Assembly (NCBI RefSeq): GCF_021401245.1
Contig: NZ_JACBFY010000006.1
Location: 372,001 to 436,000 of the forward strand
Source: Pseudacidovorax sp. NFM-22
GTDB lineage: Bacteria > Pseudomonadota > Gammaproteobacteria > Burkholderiales > Burkholderiaceae_C
DNA length: 64,000 bases
Direction of reading: 5' to 3'
Position numbers and translations under genes: made by a program. Under the pieces are notes generated by a model. It searched no databases and was not told where the DNA came from. It saw only the letters and a program-made list of their open reading frames with translations. Shown here in pieces: positions 21,496-29,572 of this stretch (position 1 is the stretch's first letter; each line of letters starts with the position of its first letter).

Positions 21496-22478
21496 GAAGC
21501 CGCAGTGTCGTACACCGCGGCGGGGCGGCGGCCCGCCAGCGCGTCGAGCAGGTTGCTCACTGCGAGTTCGGCCATGCCGTGGCGCGTCTCGTGCGTGGCC
21601 GAGCCGATGTGCGGCAGCGGCGTCACCTTGGGGTGGGTGCGCAGCGGCGAATCGAGCGGCAGCGGCTCGCGCGCGAACACGTCCAGGCCAGCCGCGCGCA
21701 GGTGGCCGCTGTCCAGCGCGGCCAGGAGGGCCGCCTCGTCCACGGTGGCGCCGCGGCCGCCATTGATGAAGACGGCGCCGGGCTTCATCTGCGCGAACAG
21801 GCCGGCATCGACCATGCCGCGGGTCTGCGGCGTGAGGGGCAGCATCGCGACCACGAAGTCGGCGCGGTCCAGCAACTGGGGCAGCGGCGTGTGATGCGCG
21901 CGGCCTTGCAGCTCGGGCGCCTGCGTGGCCAGGTCGACCGGGCGGCGGGCGTGGTACAGCACCGGCATGCCGAAGCCCAGGGCGGCGCGGCGCGCGATGG
22001 CCTGGCCGATGCGGCCGAAGCCCAGCAGCCCCAGCGTCTTGTCATGCACGTCGAAGCCGAAGAGGTCTTCGCCGATGTTCCGGTCCCAGCGGCCTTCGCG
22101 CACCAGCGTGGCGAGTTCGACCACGCGGCGGCTGGTGGCCATCAGCAGGGCGAAGACGGTGTCGGCCACGGTCTCGTCCAGCACGCCGGGCGTGTGGGCC
22201 AGCACGATGTTGCGCGCGTGAAGGGCGGCCAGGTCGTAGTTGTCCACCCCCACCGACACGCTGGAGACCACCTCCAGCTTCGGCGCCGCGGCGATCACGT
22301 CGGCGTCGATCGGAAAGCTGGAGCCGATCAGCCCCTGCGCTTCGGACAGGGCGGCATCGAAGGCGGCACGGTCCTTCCTGGGGTCGGCGAAGCTGACGTC
22401 GTGCGCGGCCTGCAGGCGCGCCATCTGGTCGGGCGGCAGGGCGCGGAAGACCAGGACCTTCTTGCGTGCGTCGATCAC
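21492..22478 (-). CDS. kguD: 2-keto-6-phosphogluconate reductase, D-2-hydroxyacid dehydrogenase family
   Basis: NAD(P)H-dependent reductase of 328 aa. The Rossmann motif is LGLLGFGRIGQAIARRA. The catalytic trio typical of D-2-hydroxyacid dehydrogenases is present: Arg in the INGGRGATVDEAAL loop region, Glu in VFAREPLP and the catalytic His in LPHIGSATHETR. In the 2-ketogluconate pathway KguD reduces 2-keto-6-phosphogluconate to 6-phosphogluconate. It overlaps the kinase gene upstream and the ptxS-like gene downstream by 4 bp each, so the three are translationally coupled. Glyoxylate/hydroxypyruvate reductase activity is an alternative reading from sequence alone; the operon decides for KguD. 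Confidence 0.87.
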   Translation of the reverse strand: MIDARKKVLVFRALPPDQMARLQAAHDVSFADPRKDRAAFDAALSEAQGLIGSSFPIDADVIAAAPKLEVVSSVSVGVDNYDLAALHARNIVLAHTPGVLDETVADTVFALLMATSRRVVELATLVREGRWDRNIGEDLFGFDVHDKTLGLLGFGRIGQAIARRAALGFGMPVLYHARRPVDLATQAPELQGRAHHTPLPQLLDRADFVVAMLPLTPQTRGMVDAGLFAQMKPGAVFINGGRGATVDEAALLAALDSGHLRAAGLDVFAREPLPLDSPLRTHPKVTPLPHIGSATHETRHGMAELAVSNLLDALAGRRPAAVYDTAAS

Positions 22479-23428
22479 AGGCCGGCCTCCTGCAGCTGGG
22501 CCCGCGTGGGCAGGCCTTCGGTGTCGCCCAGCACCTGCACCGCGCGGGCGCCGATCCAGGCGCCACGGCGCACGGCCTCAGGCACGCTGCGGCCTTCGAG
22601 CAGGGCGCTGACCACACCGGCCGCGAAGCCGTCGCCGGCGCCCACGGTGTCGATCACCTGTTCGACCGGGAAACCGGGCACCTGGCCGCAGCCGGCGGTG
22701 GCGCTGTCGTAGTAGGCGCCGTCGGGCCCGAGCTTGACGACCACCAGCGAGGCGCCGGCCGCGCGGTAGAAGCGGGCGATGCCCTCGGGCGTGGCTTCGC
22801 CGGTCAGCAGCCGGCCTTCCTCCAGGCCGGGCAGCACCCAGTCGGCCTTGGCGGCCAGCGCGTTGATGCATTCGCGCATGCGCTCGGTGCTGGCCCAGAG
22901 CGTGGGGCGCAGGTTGGGGTCGAAGGAGATGCTGCGGCCTGCGGCGCGCATCAGGTCCAACGTGCGGTGGGCGGTGGGCAGCGTGGTCTCGGAGACGGCG
23001 GCAAAGACGCCCGTGGCATGCAGGTGACGCGCGGCGCACAGCCAGGCCTCGTCGATGTCCTCGGGCCGCATCTGGCTGGCGGCCGAGCCCTTGCGGTGGT
23101 ATTCGACCGGCGGGTCGCTGCCGTCGGTAACGCGACCCTTGAACTGGAAGCCGGTGCGCTGCGTGGCGTCGCACACCACATGCGAGCAGTCGATGCCCTC
23201 GGCCTGCATGGTGGCCAGCAGTGAGCGGCCCATGGAATCGGTACCCAGACGGCTGGCCCAGCCCACCCTGAGGCCGAGGCGGGCAAGGCCGATGGCCACG
23301 TTGGTCTCGGCACCGGCGCTGCGCTTGTGGAAGAGCGTGGCGTTCTCGATGGGGCCGGGCTCGTCGGCCACCAGCAGCAGCATGGCCTCGCCGAAGGTGG
23401 CGACGTCGAAGGTGGGGGCGGTGGTCAT
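22475..23428 (-). CDS. kguK: 2-ketogluconate kinase, PfkB family
   Basis: Ribokinase-family sugar kinase of 317 aa. The N-terminal substrate-binding pattern is GEAMLLLVADEPG and KRSAGAETNVAIGLARLG. The C-terminal ATP and catalytic motif DTVGAGDGFAAGVV contains the catalytic Asp. KguK phosphorylates 2-ketogluconate to 2-keto-6-phosphogluconate. The closely related KDG kinase (KdgK) acts on 2-keto-3-deoxygluconate, and sequence alone cannot exclude it. Neighbouring kguE- and kguD-like genes and a PtxS operator favour KguK. It overlaps kguD by 4 bp. The start at 23428 gives MTTAPTFDVAT. Confidence 0.87.
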   Translation of the reverse strand: MTTAPTFDVATFGEAMLLLVADEPGPIENATLFHKRSAGAETNVAIGLARLGLRVGWASRLGTDSMGRSLLATMQAEGIDCSHVVCDATQRTGFQFKGRVTDGSDPPVEYHRKGSAASQMRPEDIDEAWLCAARHLHATGVFAAVSETTLPTAHRTLDLMRAAGRSISFDPNLRPTLWASTERMRECINALAAKADWVLPGLEEGRLLTGEATPEGIARFYRAAGASLVVVKLGPDGAYYDSATAGCGQVPGFPVEQVIDTVGAGDGFAAGVVSALLEGRSVPEAVRRGAWIGARAVQVLGDTEGLPTRAQLQEAGL

Positions 23429-23463
23429 GCGGGACGGTTCAGCGAAGGCTCGGGCTGGGGTGT

Positions 23464-24213
23464 TCAGGCGGCGGTGCGCAGCTGGCGCAGGGCGGTGATC
23501 TCGGCGCGCGTGACGGCCGTCAGGTCGTCGCCGATCAGCGGGTACTCGATGGCATGCGGCACATCGGCCGGGAGCGCGCGCAGCACGGCGCGCCAGGGCG
23601 CGGCCGATTCGGCCAGCGGCACGGCCACCCATTTGTCGGGCCGGCGCTGCACGCCCTTGGCATGCACGTAGCGCACGCGGTGGGCGAGGGCGCGGGCGGC
23701 CTCCAGCGGGCATTCGCCCAGCCAGTGCCAGTTGCCCATGTCGAAGGTCATGCCCAGGTCCAGGCCGGCGGCCTGCTGGGCGTCGAAGAAGGCCACGAGC
23801 GCGTCGAGCGTTCCGGCGGTGGGCGTCTGGTCGTTCTCGATCACCAGTTCCACCGGCGTGCGGGCCAGCGCCTCGCGCAGCGCTTCCAGGGAGTCGCGGC
23901 TGCGCGTGGCGTGGAAGCCGCCGATGGCCATCTTGAGGCGTGGCGCATCCAGGGCCACTGCGCGGGCCAGGCCGGTCTGTAGCGCGGTCGTGTCGAGCTG
24001 CCCGTCGGCGGTCCACAGGCCTTCGGGGCTGGAGTAGACCGCGGCATGGCCCTTGAGCGCCGCCAGTTCGGACGTGGCATTGCGCAGCAGCTCGCCGCGC
24101 ACCTCGACGCTGTCCACGCCGGCTTCGTAGGCCAGGCCCGTGGCCCAGGCCTGGCCATGGCGGCCCACCTCGGCCGCGCCGAAGGAGGAAAGAGAGATCA
24201 GGACGGAGAACAT
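23464..24213 (-). CDS. kguE: KguE-like sugar phosphate isomerase/epimerase
   Basis: A 249-aa xylose-isomerase-like TIM-barrel protein. Metal-site strands are visible as VELVIENDQTPTAGT (Glu), GMTFDMGNWHW (Asp) and VRYVHAKGV (His). In Pseudomonas kguE is the first gene of the kgu operon; its biochemical step is not settled. Here it lies 35 bp upstream of kguK and is separated from the transporter genes by a 206-bp gap filled with a large inverted repeat. The ATG at 24213 gives MFSVLISLSSFG. No ribosome-binding site is obvious, so an upstream start inside the repeat-proximal region cannot be excluded. Confidence 0.8.
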   Translation of the reverse strand: MFSVLISLSSFGAAEVGRHGQAWATGLAYEAGVDSVEVRGELLRNATSELAALKGHAAVYSSPEGLWTADGQLDTTALQTGLARAVALDAPRLKMAIGGFHATRSRDSLEALREALARTPVELVIENDQTPTAGTLDALVAFFDAQQAAGLDLGMTFDMGNWHWLGECPLEAARALAHRVRYVHAKGVQRRPDKWVAVPLAESAAPWRAVLRALPADVPHAIEYPLIGDDLTAVTRAEITALRQLRTAA

Positions 24214-24269
24214 CGGGTCAGGCGTCTGTGAAACTGCGTGCCTGCTGCAGCACATGAAAGGAGATGGAC

Positions 24270-24391
24270 CTCCCTCTCCCCTCGCGGGAGAGGGCCGGGG
24301 AGAGGGGGCGGCGGCGCGACCAAGGAGCCAAGACCCTCGTGGTGCGGGCGCCCCCTCTCCCCAACCCCTCTCCCGCGAGGGGAGAGGGGCT
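24270..24391. repeat. Large inverted repeat inside the kgu-transporter operon
   Basis: Two arms of about 36 bp (24271-24307 and 24351-24391) are near-perfect reverse complements. Each is built from CCCTCTCCCCTCGCGGGAGA followed by a G-rich half, and each arm is itself a small palindrome. The arms are separated by about 45 bp. This C/G-rich REP-like element type is common between genes of many proteobacteria. In mRNA it would form a very stable structure between the ATPase gene and kguE. Confidence 0.8.
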
Positions 24392-24419
24392 CAAGAAGGG
24401 CGCGCAGGTACCCGTCATC

Positions 24420-25196
24420 TCAATGACCGGACGTCAGGATCTGGCCCAGGAACTGCCGCGTCTTCTCGTGCTGCGGGTTGCCGAAGAAGGCCTCCGGCGT
24501 GCCCTGTTCGAGGATCTGGCCGCCGGCCATGAAGATCACGCGGTCGGCCACGCTGCGGGCGAAGCCCATCTCGTGCGTCACGCACAGCATGGTCATGCCG
24601 TCGTCGGCCAGGCCGATCATGGTGTCCAGCACTTCCTTGACCATCTCGGGGTCGAGCGCCGAGGTCGGCTCGTCGAACAGCATGATCTTGGGAGCCATGC
24701 ACAGCGCCCGGGCAATGGCCACGCGCTGCTGCTGGCCGCCGGAGAGCTGGCTGGGGTACTTGTGGGCCTGCTCGGGAATGCGCACCCGCGTCAGGTACTT
24801 CATGGCCACCGCCTCGGCCTCTTCGCGCGACATGCCGCGCGAGCGCATCGGCGCCAGCGTGCAGTTCTGCAGGATCGTGAGGTGCGGGAACAGGTTGAAC
24901 TGCTGGAACACCATGCCCACTTCCGCGCGCACGGCGTCCACGTTCTTGCCGCCGGCCGTCAGCTCGATGCCGTCGACCGCGATGCGGCCCTTCTGCACTG
25001 TCTCCAGCCGGTTGATGCAGCGGATCAGCGTGGACTTGCCCGAGCCCGAGGGCCCGCAGATGACGATGCGCTCGCCGGTGCGCACCGACAGGTCCACGTC
25101 GGTGAGCACCTGGAACTCGCCATACCACTTGCTCACCCCTTCCATGCGGATGATGGGGTCGCCCAGTTCATGGGGCGCGGCCACGCTGCTGTTCAT
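24420..25196 (-). CDS. Polar-amino-acid-type ABC transporter ATPase (GlnQ-like), linked to kgu genes
   Basis: ABC ATPase of 258 aa in the PAAT family. Walker A is [13 protein letters not shown], the Q-loop is [11 protein letters not shown], the signature is [15 protein letters not shown], Walker B is [12 protein letters not shown] and the H-loop VTHEMGFAR. It completes a four-gene importer (two permeases, binding protein, ATPase) transcribed with kguE, kguK, kguD and ptxS. PAAT members mostly move amino acids and opines. The operon and the PtxS operator suggest this one imports 2-ketogluconate or a related sugar acid, which is an inference. Start at 25196 gives [11 protein letters not shown]. 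Confidence 0.93.
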   Translation of the reverse strand: MNSSVAAPHELGDPIIRMEGVSKWYGEFQVLTDVDLSVRTGERIVICGPSGSGKSTLIRCINRLETVQKGRIAVDGIELTAGGKNVDAVRAEVGMVFQQFNLFPHLTILQNCTLAPMRSRGMSREEAEAVAMKYLTRVRIPEQAHKYPSQLSGGQQQRVAIARALCMAPKIMLFDEPTSALDPEMVKEVLDTMIGLADDGMTMLCVTHEMGFARSVADRVIFMAGGQILEQGTPEAFFGNPQHEKTRQFLGQILTSGH

Positions 25197-25237
25197 CGTT
25201 CGGCTGCCTTGTGCGTTCGGAAGAGGGAAGAAGCCAA

Positions 25238-26035
25238 TCAGGAGTTGGGCAGGGCCGGGAAGTCGGTGCCCAGCCACTTCTGGTAGAGCTTGTTCAGCTC
25301 GCCGTTCTTCTTGTTGCGCTCGACGAACTCGTCCAGCGTCTTCTTCAGCTCGGGCTGGCCCGGGCGCATGGCGATGCCCATGACCTGCTGGCGCAGATTG
25401 AACTTGTTCTCGAAGTTGCTGCCGGCGCGCTTGGCGATCTGCGCGGCCACGGTGGTGGAGCAGCCGATGGCATCGACCTGGCCCGACATCAGCGCCTGCA
25501 TGGCCGAGGCGTCGTCATCGAAGCGGCGGATCTCGGTGCCTTCGGGCGCCACGGCGGTCAGCGACACGTCCTGCGTGCTGGCGCGGGCCACGCCCACGCG
25601 CTTGCCCTTGAGGTCGGCGGGCGACTTCATCTCGACCTTGCTGCTGCCGTACAGCACGATGGTGGCAGCGGCGTAGGGCACCGAGAAGTCCACCTGCTTG
25701 GCGCGCTCGGGCGTGACGGCCAGCGAGGCGATCAGCAGGTCGACCTTGTTGGTCAGCAGGAAGGGAATGCGGTTGGGGCCGGTGACGGGCACGATGTTGG
25801 CCTTGACGCCCAGGTCCTTGGCCAGCAGCTTGGCCACGTCGGCGTCGTAGCCGTCGGGCTGGTTCTTGGCGTCGGTGGTGCCGTAGGGCGGAAAGTCCAC
25901 CAGCATGCCGATGGTGATCTCGCCCTTCTTCTTGATGTCGGCCACGGACTGGGCCGAGGCCAGGGGAGCGAAGGCGGTGGCGCAGGCGGCCAGGCCCAGT
26001 GCCAGGGCGGCGCGGCGGTGCAGGCTGAGGTTCAT
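25238..26035 (-). CDS. PAAT-type periplasmic substrate-binding protein, linked to kgu genes
   Basis: SBP_bac_3 protein of 265 aa. The signal peptide is [20 protein letters not shown] to ASAQ. Family landmarks are [71 protein letters not shown] and [17 protein letters not shown]. Canonical amino-acid binders have an Arg in an S-x-T-x-T-x-x-R segment and an Asp that hold the alpha-amino acid. Here the segment reads SLAVTPER, still with Arg to clamp a carboxylate. That fits either an amino acid or a sugar acid such as 2-ketogluconate. It should set the transporter's ligand. Confidence 0.92.
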   Translation of the reverse strand: MNLSLHRRAALALGLAACATAFAPLASAQSVADIKKKGEITIGMLVDFPPYGTTDAKNQPDGYDADVAKLLAKDLGVKANIVPVTGPNRIPFLLTNKVDLLIASLAVTPERAKQVDFSVPYAAATIVLYGSSKVEMKSPADLKGKRVGVARASTQDVSLTAVAPEGTEIRRFDDDASAMQALMSGQVDAIGCSTTVAAQIAKRAGSNFENKFNLRQQVMGIAMRPGQPELKKTLDEFVERNKKNGELNKLYQKWLGTDFPALPNS

Positions 26036-26091
26036 GGAGGTCTCCTTGGGGTTGGACGGGACGGGATGATTGAAGAGAAGAAGGGCAGCGG

Positions 26092-26745
26092 TCATCGCGC
26101 CAGGGCCCGCGCGCGGCGGCGTTCCATGTGCGCAGCCAGCAGCGACAGCGGCCAGCAGATCACGAAGTACAGCGCCGCCACGGTGCTGAACACCTCCAGC
26201 GGCTGGAAGGTGGCGTTGTTGATGATCTGCCCGGCGCGGGTGATCTCGGTGAAGCCGATGATGGCCGCGAGGGACGTGCCCTTGATGATCTGCACCACAT
26301 AGCCCACGGTGGGCGGCAGCGCGATCTTGAAGGCCTGGGGCAGCACCACGTCGCGCAGGCGGGCGGTGTACGACAGGTTGAGCGCCATGGCCGCTTCCCA
26401 CTGGCCGCGCGGAATGGCCTGGATGCAGCCGCGCCAGATCTCGCCCAGGAAGGCCGCACTGTTGAGGATGAGCGCCGCGCCCGCGGCCACCCAGGGGTTG
26501 ATGTCCAGCCCCAGCACCGGGGCGCCGAAGAAGATCAGGAACAGCTGCAGCAGCAGCGGCGTGCCCTGGAACACCTGGATGAACACGCCCGAGGCGAAGA
26601 GCGCCGCGCGGTTCTCGCTGGTCCGGGCCAGCGCGACGATCAGGCCCAGGATGGCGCCGCCGACGAAGGCGATGGCCGACAGGGCCAGCGTCCACTGGGC
26701 CGCTTCGAGGATGAACAGGAATTCGGGAAAGCCGAAGGTACGCAT
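26092..26745 (-). CDS. PAAT-type ABC transporter permease (HisM/GlnP-like), second of pair
   Basis: A 217-aa inner-membrane permease of the HisMQ family. It has about five membrane segments, the family motif VFQGTPLLLQLFLIFFGAPV and the EAA-like loop EAAMALNLSYTARLRDVVLPQ. It lies 24 bp after the other permease gene on the same strand and pairs with it as a heterodimeric channel. The short interval and shared strand place it within the PtxS-controlled operon. Length is normal for the family. Confidence 0.92.
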   Translation of the reverse strand: MRTFGFPEFLFILEAAQWTLALSAIAFVGGAILGLIVALARTSENRAALFASGVFIQVFQGTPLLLQLFLIFFGAPVLGLDINPWVAAGAALILNSAAFLGEIWRGCIQAIPRGQWEAAMALNLSYTARLRDVVLPQAFKIALPPTVGYVVQIIKGTSLAAIIGFTEITRAGQIINNATFQPLEVFSTVAALYFVICWPLSLLAAHMERRRARALAR

Positions 26746-26769
26746 GATGGTCGTGTCCTTGTGCTGCCT

Positions 26770-27441
26770 TCAGCGGCGGTCGGGGTAGTGCAGGACGCGC
26801 TGGTAGATCAGCTTGAACAGCAGCGAGAAGAGCAGGGCCAGGCCCAGGTAGATGGCGGCCACGACGATGTAGATCTCGAAGCTGCGGAAGGTCTGCGACT
26901 GCAGCGTGGCGGCCACCGAGGTGAGGTCGTCGGCTGAGATCACCGAGACGACGGCCGAGCTCAGCATCAGCAGGATGAACTGGCTGGTCAGCGCCGGGTA
27001 GATGGCCTTGAGCGCCGGCTTGATGATGATGAAGCGGAAGATCTCCCAGCCCTTGAGGTTGAGCGCGCGGCCCGCCTCGATCTGGCCCTTGGGAATGGAC
27101 TCGATGCCGGCCCGGATGATCTCGGTGGCGTAGGCACCCAGGTTGACCACCATGGCGGTGAGCGCGGCCATGTAGGGCGACCAGCGCACGCCGATGACCG
27201 GCAGCGCGAAGAAAAAGAAGAACAGCTGCACCAGGAAGGGCGTGTTCCGGATCACCTCGATGTACGCATTGATCAGGAAGCGCAGCGGCGCCGGCCCGCT
27301 GGTCTTGCCCCAGGCGCACACCACGGCCACGGCCAGGCCCAGCAGCGTGGCGGTGAGGGAGAGCTGCACCGTGATCCATGTGCCCTTGAGCAGCAGGGGC
27401 CAGGCGGCGAGCACGGCATCGAACTGGAACTGGTAATTCAC
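26770..27441 (-). CDS. PAAT-type ABC transporter permease, first gene of the kgu operon
   Basis: A 223-aa HisMQ-family permease with motif VIRNTPFLVQLFFFFFALPV and EAA-like loop EAGRALNLKGWEIFRFIIIKP. The start is a GTG at 27441 (MNYQFQFDAV); no ATG lies in frame nearby and the Shine-Dalgarno sequence is weak. The stretch directly upstream holds the PtxS-type operator and a CATAAT -10-like hexamer. This gene therefore begins an eight-gene operon running to the ptxS-like gene at 20446. Confidence 0.92.
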   Translation of the reverse strand: MNYQFQFDAVLAAWPLLLKGTWITVQLSLTATLLGLAVAVVCAWGKTSGPAPLRFLINAYIEVIRNTPFLVQLFFFFFALPVIGVRWSPYMAALTAMVVNLGAYATEIIRAGIESIPKGQIEAGRALNLKGWEIFRFIIIKPALKAIYPALTSQFILLMLSSAVVSVISADDLTSVAATLQSQTFRSFEIYIVVAAIYLGLALLFSLLFKLIYQRVLHYPDRR

Positions 27442-27485
27442 GGCATGGGGCGCGTGGAGGCGCCGGTGTGTCTCCGATGACGGAA

Positions 27486-27503
27486 ATTATGAAACCGGTT
27501 TCA
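27486..27503 (-). promoter_or_regulatory. PtxS operator (27490-27503) overlapping a -10-like element
   Basis: TGAAACCGGTTTCA at 27490-27503 is a perfect 14-nt palindrome, identical to the operator published for Pseudomonas PtxS. On the minus strand a CATAAT hexamer (27491-27486) follows directly and overlaps the palindrome, as expected for a -10 box blocked by the bound repressor. It lies about 50 bp upstream of the GTG of the first permease gene. The -35 region is poor. Confidence 0.85.
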
Positions 27504-27609
27504 GCGATTGCGATCAGGGTTTGCCCTGAGGGTGATTGCCCGCCTTTTTCCCTTCGGCGCGCCGTGGTCAGCCGCGCCGCCCGCGGAGCAGGGGACTAGG
27601 ATCGGTCGT

Positions 27610-28029
27610 GTGATCTACCGACTCATCTATGCCAGCCGTGCACAGGTCTTCCGCTCGGAGGACGTGGCGGGCATCCTGCGCCAGTCGCGCGAGAACAATC
27701 CGGCTGCGGGCGTGACGGGCGCCCTGTGCCTGCTGGATGGCGTGTACATGCAATACCTCGAAGGCTCGCAGGCGGCGGTGGAGCATCTGTATGGCCGCAT
27801 CCTGGACGACGAGCGGCACCGGCAACTGCGCCTGCTGGACCGTGGCCCAACACCCGCGCGTGTCTTCCCCCACTGGTCGATGGCCCTGCTGGACTGGGAC
27901 GAGCGCATCCGCGCCGTCTTCCTGCGCCACGGCATGCCGCTGCCGCTGGACCTCTACGCCACGCCCTCCGACCAGGCCGCCGAGCTGTTCGGCGCGCTCG
28001 CCCGCACGCCCAGCTGGGTGCCGCTCTAA
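27610..28029 (+). CDS. BLUF-domain blue-light sensor protein
   Basis: A stand-alone 139-aa BLUF (FAD-binding blue-light) protein. Counting from the GTG at 27610 the photocycle residues are all present: Y7 (RLIYASRA), N30 (NNPAAGVTG), Q48 (YMQYLEG), W89 and M91 (HWSMAL). Their spacing is within one residue of AppA (Y21, N45, Q63, W104, M106). There is no effector domain, so it must signal by protein-protein contact. The GTG is preferred because it begins the domain exactly; open frame continues upstream without homology. It lies at the edge of a stress-gene cluster and is divergent from the kgu operon. Confidence 0.9.
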   Translation: MIYRLIYASRAQVFRSEDVAGILRQSRENNPAAGVTGALCLLDGVYMQYLEGSQAAVEHLYGRILDDERHRQLRLLDRGPTPARVFPHWSMALLDWDERIRAVFLRHGMPLPLDLYATPSDQAAELFGALARTPSWVPL

Positions 28030-28086
28030 AGAGGGCTTGTCGTGCAGGAGCGGGTCATCGCCCTCCTCCTGCCGCGGGACGCAGCG

Positions 28087-28944
28087 CTAGATCATCGGCA
28101 CGCCGCCGGTGACGGCGATCGTGGCGCCCGAGATGTAGCTCGCCTCGTCCGAGGCCAGCATCACGTAGGCCGCCTGCAGCTCCTTGGGCTGCGCGGGGCG
28201 CTTCATCGGCGTCTGCTGTCCGAACTTGGCCACTTGCTCGGGCGGCATGGTCGAAGGGATGAGCGGCGTCCACACCGGCCCCGGCGCCACGCAGTTGACG
28301 CGGATGCCCTGCTCGGCCAGCAGCTGGGCCAGGCCGCCGGTGAGGTTCTGGATCGCACCCTTGGTGGCCGCATAGGCCACCAGCGTGGCATTGGGCTTGT
28401 CGGCGTTGATGGAGGCCGTGTTGATGATCGAGGCGCCGGGCTTCATGTGCGGCACGGCCGCCTTGGCCAGGAAGAACATGGCGAAGACGTTGGTGCGGAA
28501 GGTGCGGTCGATCTCCTCCTCGGTCAACTCCTGCAGCGACTTGTGGCTCATCTGGAAGGCGGCGTTGTTGACCAGCACATCGAGCCGGCCGAACTGCTGC
28601 ACGGCGGCATCGACCAGCGAACGGCAATGCGCCTCGCTGCGGATGTCGCCAGCGATGGCCAGGCACTGGCGGCCTTCGCGCTGCACCCATTCGCGGGTGA
28701 CGCGGGCGTCGCTTTCCTCCTCGGGCAGATAGGCAATGAGCAGGTCGGCGCCTTCGCGCGCGAAGGCCAGCGCGACCGCGCGGCCGATGCCGCTGTCGCC
28801 GCCCGTGATCAGCGCCACCTTGCCTTGCAGCTTGCCGCTGCCGCGGTAGCTGTCCGCGCCGAAGTCGGGCTGCGGTGTCATGCGCGATTCCAGGCCGGGC
28901 GGCTGCTGGGGCAGCGTGGAAGTCTGGGGCGTGGGTTCAGTCAT
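28087..28944 (-). CDS. SDR-family oxidoreductase, general-stress type (YghA-like)
   Basis: Short-chain dehydrogenase/reductase of 285 aa. A hydrophilic N-terminal extension of about 40 residues, typical of the YghA and Bacillus GsiB-neighbour group, precedes the fold. The cofactor motif is TGGDSGIGRAVA, the NNAA motif is DVLVNNAAFQ, and the catalytic Ser and Tyr-Lys pair are seen in NTASI and YAATKGAI. The substrate is unknown; these proteins are often annotated as glucose dehydrogenase or general stress protein 39. It overlaps the upstream hydrolase by 8 bp in a catalase-hydrolase-SDR operon. Confidence 0.9.
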   Translation of the reverse strand: MTEPTPQTSTLPQQPPGLESRMTPQPDFGADSYRGSGKLQGKVALITGGDSGIGRAVALAFAREGADLLIAYLPEEESDARVTREWVQREGRQCLAIAGDIRSEAHCRSLVDAAVQQFGRLDVLVNNAAFQMSHKSLQELTEEEIDRTFRTNVFAMFFLAKAAVPHMKPGASIINTASINADKPNATLVAYAATKGAIQNLTGGLAQLLAEQGIRVNCVAPGPVWTPLIPSTMPPEQVAKFGQQTPMKRPAQPKELQAAYVMLASDEASYISGATIAVTGGVPMI

Positions 28945-29572
28945 TGGAGGGCTCCTGGCGGGGTGGTGGGGCGCGGGTCGGGGAAGGCGGCGCGTTCTGG
29001 AAGATCTCTCGCCAGGTGTCCGGCGCCTCGACCTTCCACGTCTCGCGCAGCTGCTGCAGCAGCACCTGGTGCCGTGCCTCGCCCTGCGAGGCGGAGCAGT
29101 CCGCAGGCACGATCGGGTCCAGCTCGCGCATGCGGGCGTCCGACACGGACATCAGCACGCACTGGTCGCTGGAGACGCCGGCGAGCACCAGCCGTTGAAC
29201 CTTCAGGTGCTGCAGCAGGAAGGGCATGGGCGTGCCGTGGAAGATCGAATGCTTGGGCTTGAGCACGAAGTAGTCGTGCGCGTGGGGGCGCATCAGTCGC
29301 GTGATCTCGGCGCCCGGCCCGTCCTGGGCCAGGGCCGCATCGACCAGCGCGCGGAAGTCGGAACGCCAGCGCCCGCGGTTGTCGTTGGCATAGATGACGG
29401 GCACACCGCGGTCGCGGCAGGCCTGGGCCAGCGCTGCGATCTCGGTGGCCACGCGCTGGGCATGCGGCAGCAGGTGCTCGGCGTCCGGAAAGTCCCAGCC
29501 ACTGATCATGTCGATGATGACCAGCGCCAGGCCGTCTGGCGCCGGCGCATCCGCCTCGCGCCCCTTGCTCAC
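28937..29572 (-). CDS. Isochorismatase-family cysteine hydrolase
   Basis: Cytoplasmic hydrolase of 211 aa. The catalytic triad region is visible as LALVIIDMISGWDF (Asp), FVLKPKHSIFHGT (Lys) and LVLAGVSSDQCVLMSV (the catalytic Cys in SSDQC). The start is a GTG at 29572 that overlaps the manganese-catalase stop as GTGA, pointing to coupled translation. The C-terminus carries a Pro-rich tail. The substrate (an amide, nicotinamide or isochorismate) cannot be read from sequence. Its position between catalase and SDR genes suggests a role in stress metabolism. Confidence 0.88.
   Translation of the reverse strand: MSKGREADAPAPDGLALVIIDMISGWDFPDAEHLLPHAQRVATEIAALAQACRDRGVPVIYANDNRGRWRSDFRALVDAALAQDGPGAEITRLMRPHAHDYFVLKPKHSIFHGTPMPFLLQHLKVQRLVLAGVSSDQCVLMSVSDARMRELDPIVPADCSASQGEARHQVLLQQLRETWKVEAPDTWREIFQNAPPSPTRAPPPRQEPSND

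Noticed and set aside
24270-24391. Repeated C/G-rich blocks considered as a CRISPR fragment
   Set aside because: There are only two units, in inverted and not direct order, with no spacer series or cas genes.
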